Positions 47,241 through 47,344 of a stretch of 47,344 nucleotides of DNA are shown here, one piece after another. Position 1 is the first letter of the stretch. Every line of letters begins with the position of its first letter. Under the pieces are notes generated by a model. It was given only the letters and a program-made list of their open reading frames with translations. It did no database searches and was not told the origin of the DNA. The stretch comes from Anaerolineae bacterium (GTDB taxonomy: Bacteria > Chloroflexota > Anaerolineae > JAFGEY01), in contig JADHXD010000016.1 of NCBI GenBank assembly GCA_016783145.1, forward strand, positions 1 to 47,344. Direction: 5' to 3'. A program made the translations under genes and the position numbers.

Positions 47241-47344
47241 TGTGTGAAGTTGACCTCCTCTGGCAAGTGTGCGATCATAGGAATTGCGCAGAGGAGGCAA
47301 AGATGGCAAAGCGATACTCGGCGAAATTCAAGTTCCAAGTGGTC
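47241..47344 (+). mobile_element. Left end of an IS3-family-like insertion sequence (continues past window)
   Basis: TGTGTGAAGTTGACC at 47241 is a plausible terminal repeat beginning with TG. About 45 bp later GAGGAGG (47291-47297) precedes an ATG. The right end is outside the window, so the terminal repeat and target duplication could not be checked. Confidence 0.6.
47303..47344 (+). CDS. IS3-family transposase OrfA, N-terminus only
   Basis: The 14 visible residues, MAKRYSAKFKFQVV, match the typical start of the HTH_Tnp_1-type OrfA of IS3-family elements (KRYSAEFKFQVVLEA-like). The frame is open at the window end. A strong GAGGAGG lies 5 bp upstream. Confidence 0.7.
   Translation, partial: MAKRYSAKFKFQVV

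Overview
The window looks like a chromosomal segment of a GC-rich member of the Chloroflexota, probably Anaerolineae-like. The support is indirect: one huge secreted DUF11/PKD protein ends in a short tail (IFLPLVLSQ) of a type I associate with secreted proteins of that phylum, the rRNA operon is 16S-tRNA-Ile-tRNA-Ala-23S-5S with tRNAs that lack an encoded CCA, and the coding style is uniformly high-GC. I could not run a 16S placement, so the phylum is an inference.

Layout. (1) 1-4752: 3' part of a giant surface protein. (2) 4888-6635 (-): a SAM methyltransferase and a small membrane protein, divergent from (3) 6845-13027 (+): a polysaccharide or glycolipid cluster (GT-C membrane glycosyltransferase, SDR epimerase, Gfo/Idh/MocA oxidoreductase, unknown protein, membrane-anchored GT2). 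(4) 13321-15327 (+): a stand-alone DUF4157 protein with an HExxH motif and a C-terminal H-x3-D-x3-H module, which resembles toxins carried by extracellular contractile injection systems. (5) 15432-18575 (-): an envelope-stress operon made of an ECF sigma factor, a zinc-finger anti-sigma factor, a toastrack-type lipoprotein and an exported bactofilin-like membrane protein. (6) 18711-21624 (-): ABC ATPase and fused permease of the Fe(III)/thiamine type without a binding protein, next to a truncated GH20 hexosaminidase. (7) 22346-26483: recF (-) divergent from dnaX-ybaB-recR (+). (8) 26484-32298: a full rRNA operon behind four tandem promoters. (9) 32334-39630 (-): AlbA_2/RecG-like regulator, zinc-ribbon membrane protein, lipoprotein, lon, folC. 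(10) 39806-46162 (+): exported Ig-like protein, larE-larB-larC (nickel-pincer cofactor), GT2 and rfbB. (11) 46232-47344: a visibly more AT-rich insert with a DNA methyltransferase, the first codons of what looks like its restriction enzyme, and the left end of an IS3-type element that appears to interrupt that gene.

The most striking items are the DUF4157 putative effector, the rRNA operon architecture (four near-identical promoters, two intrinsic-terminator-like hairpins inside the operon, boxA sequences embedded in the processing stalks), a 16S site that mismatches the common 806R primer through a compensated base change, the disrupted restriction-modification locus, the deletion scar at the ABC/GH20 junction, and a dispersed palindrome family with an AGGTGCCAGGCACTT core.

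Housekeeping and regulatory signals are unusually readable. Several non-rRNA promoters share a TTGCNC-like -35 box 16-17 bp from a TANANT-like -10 box, and recF looks leaderless.
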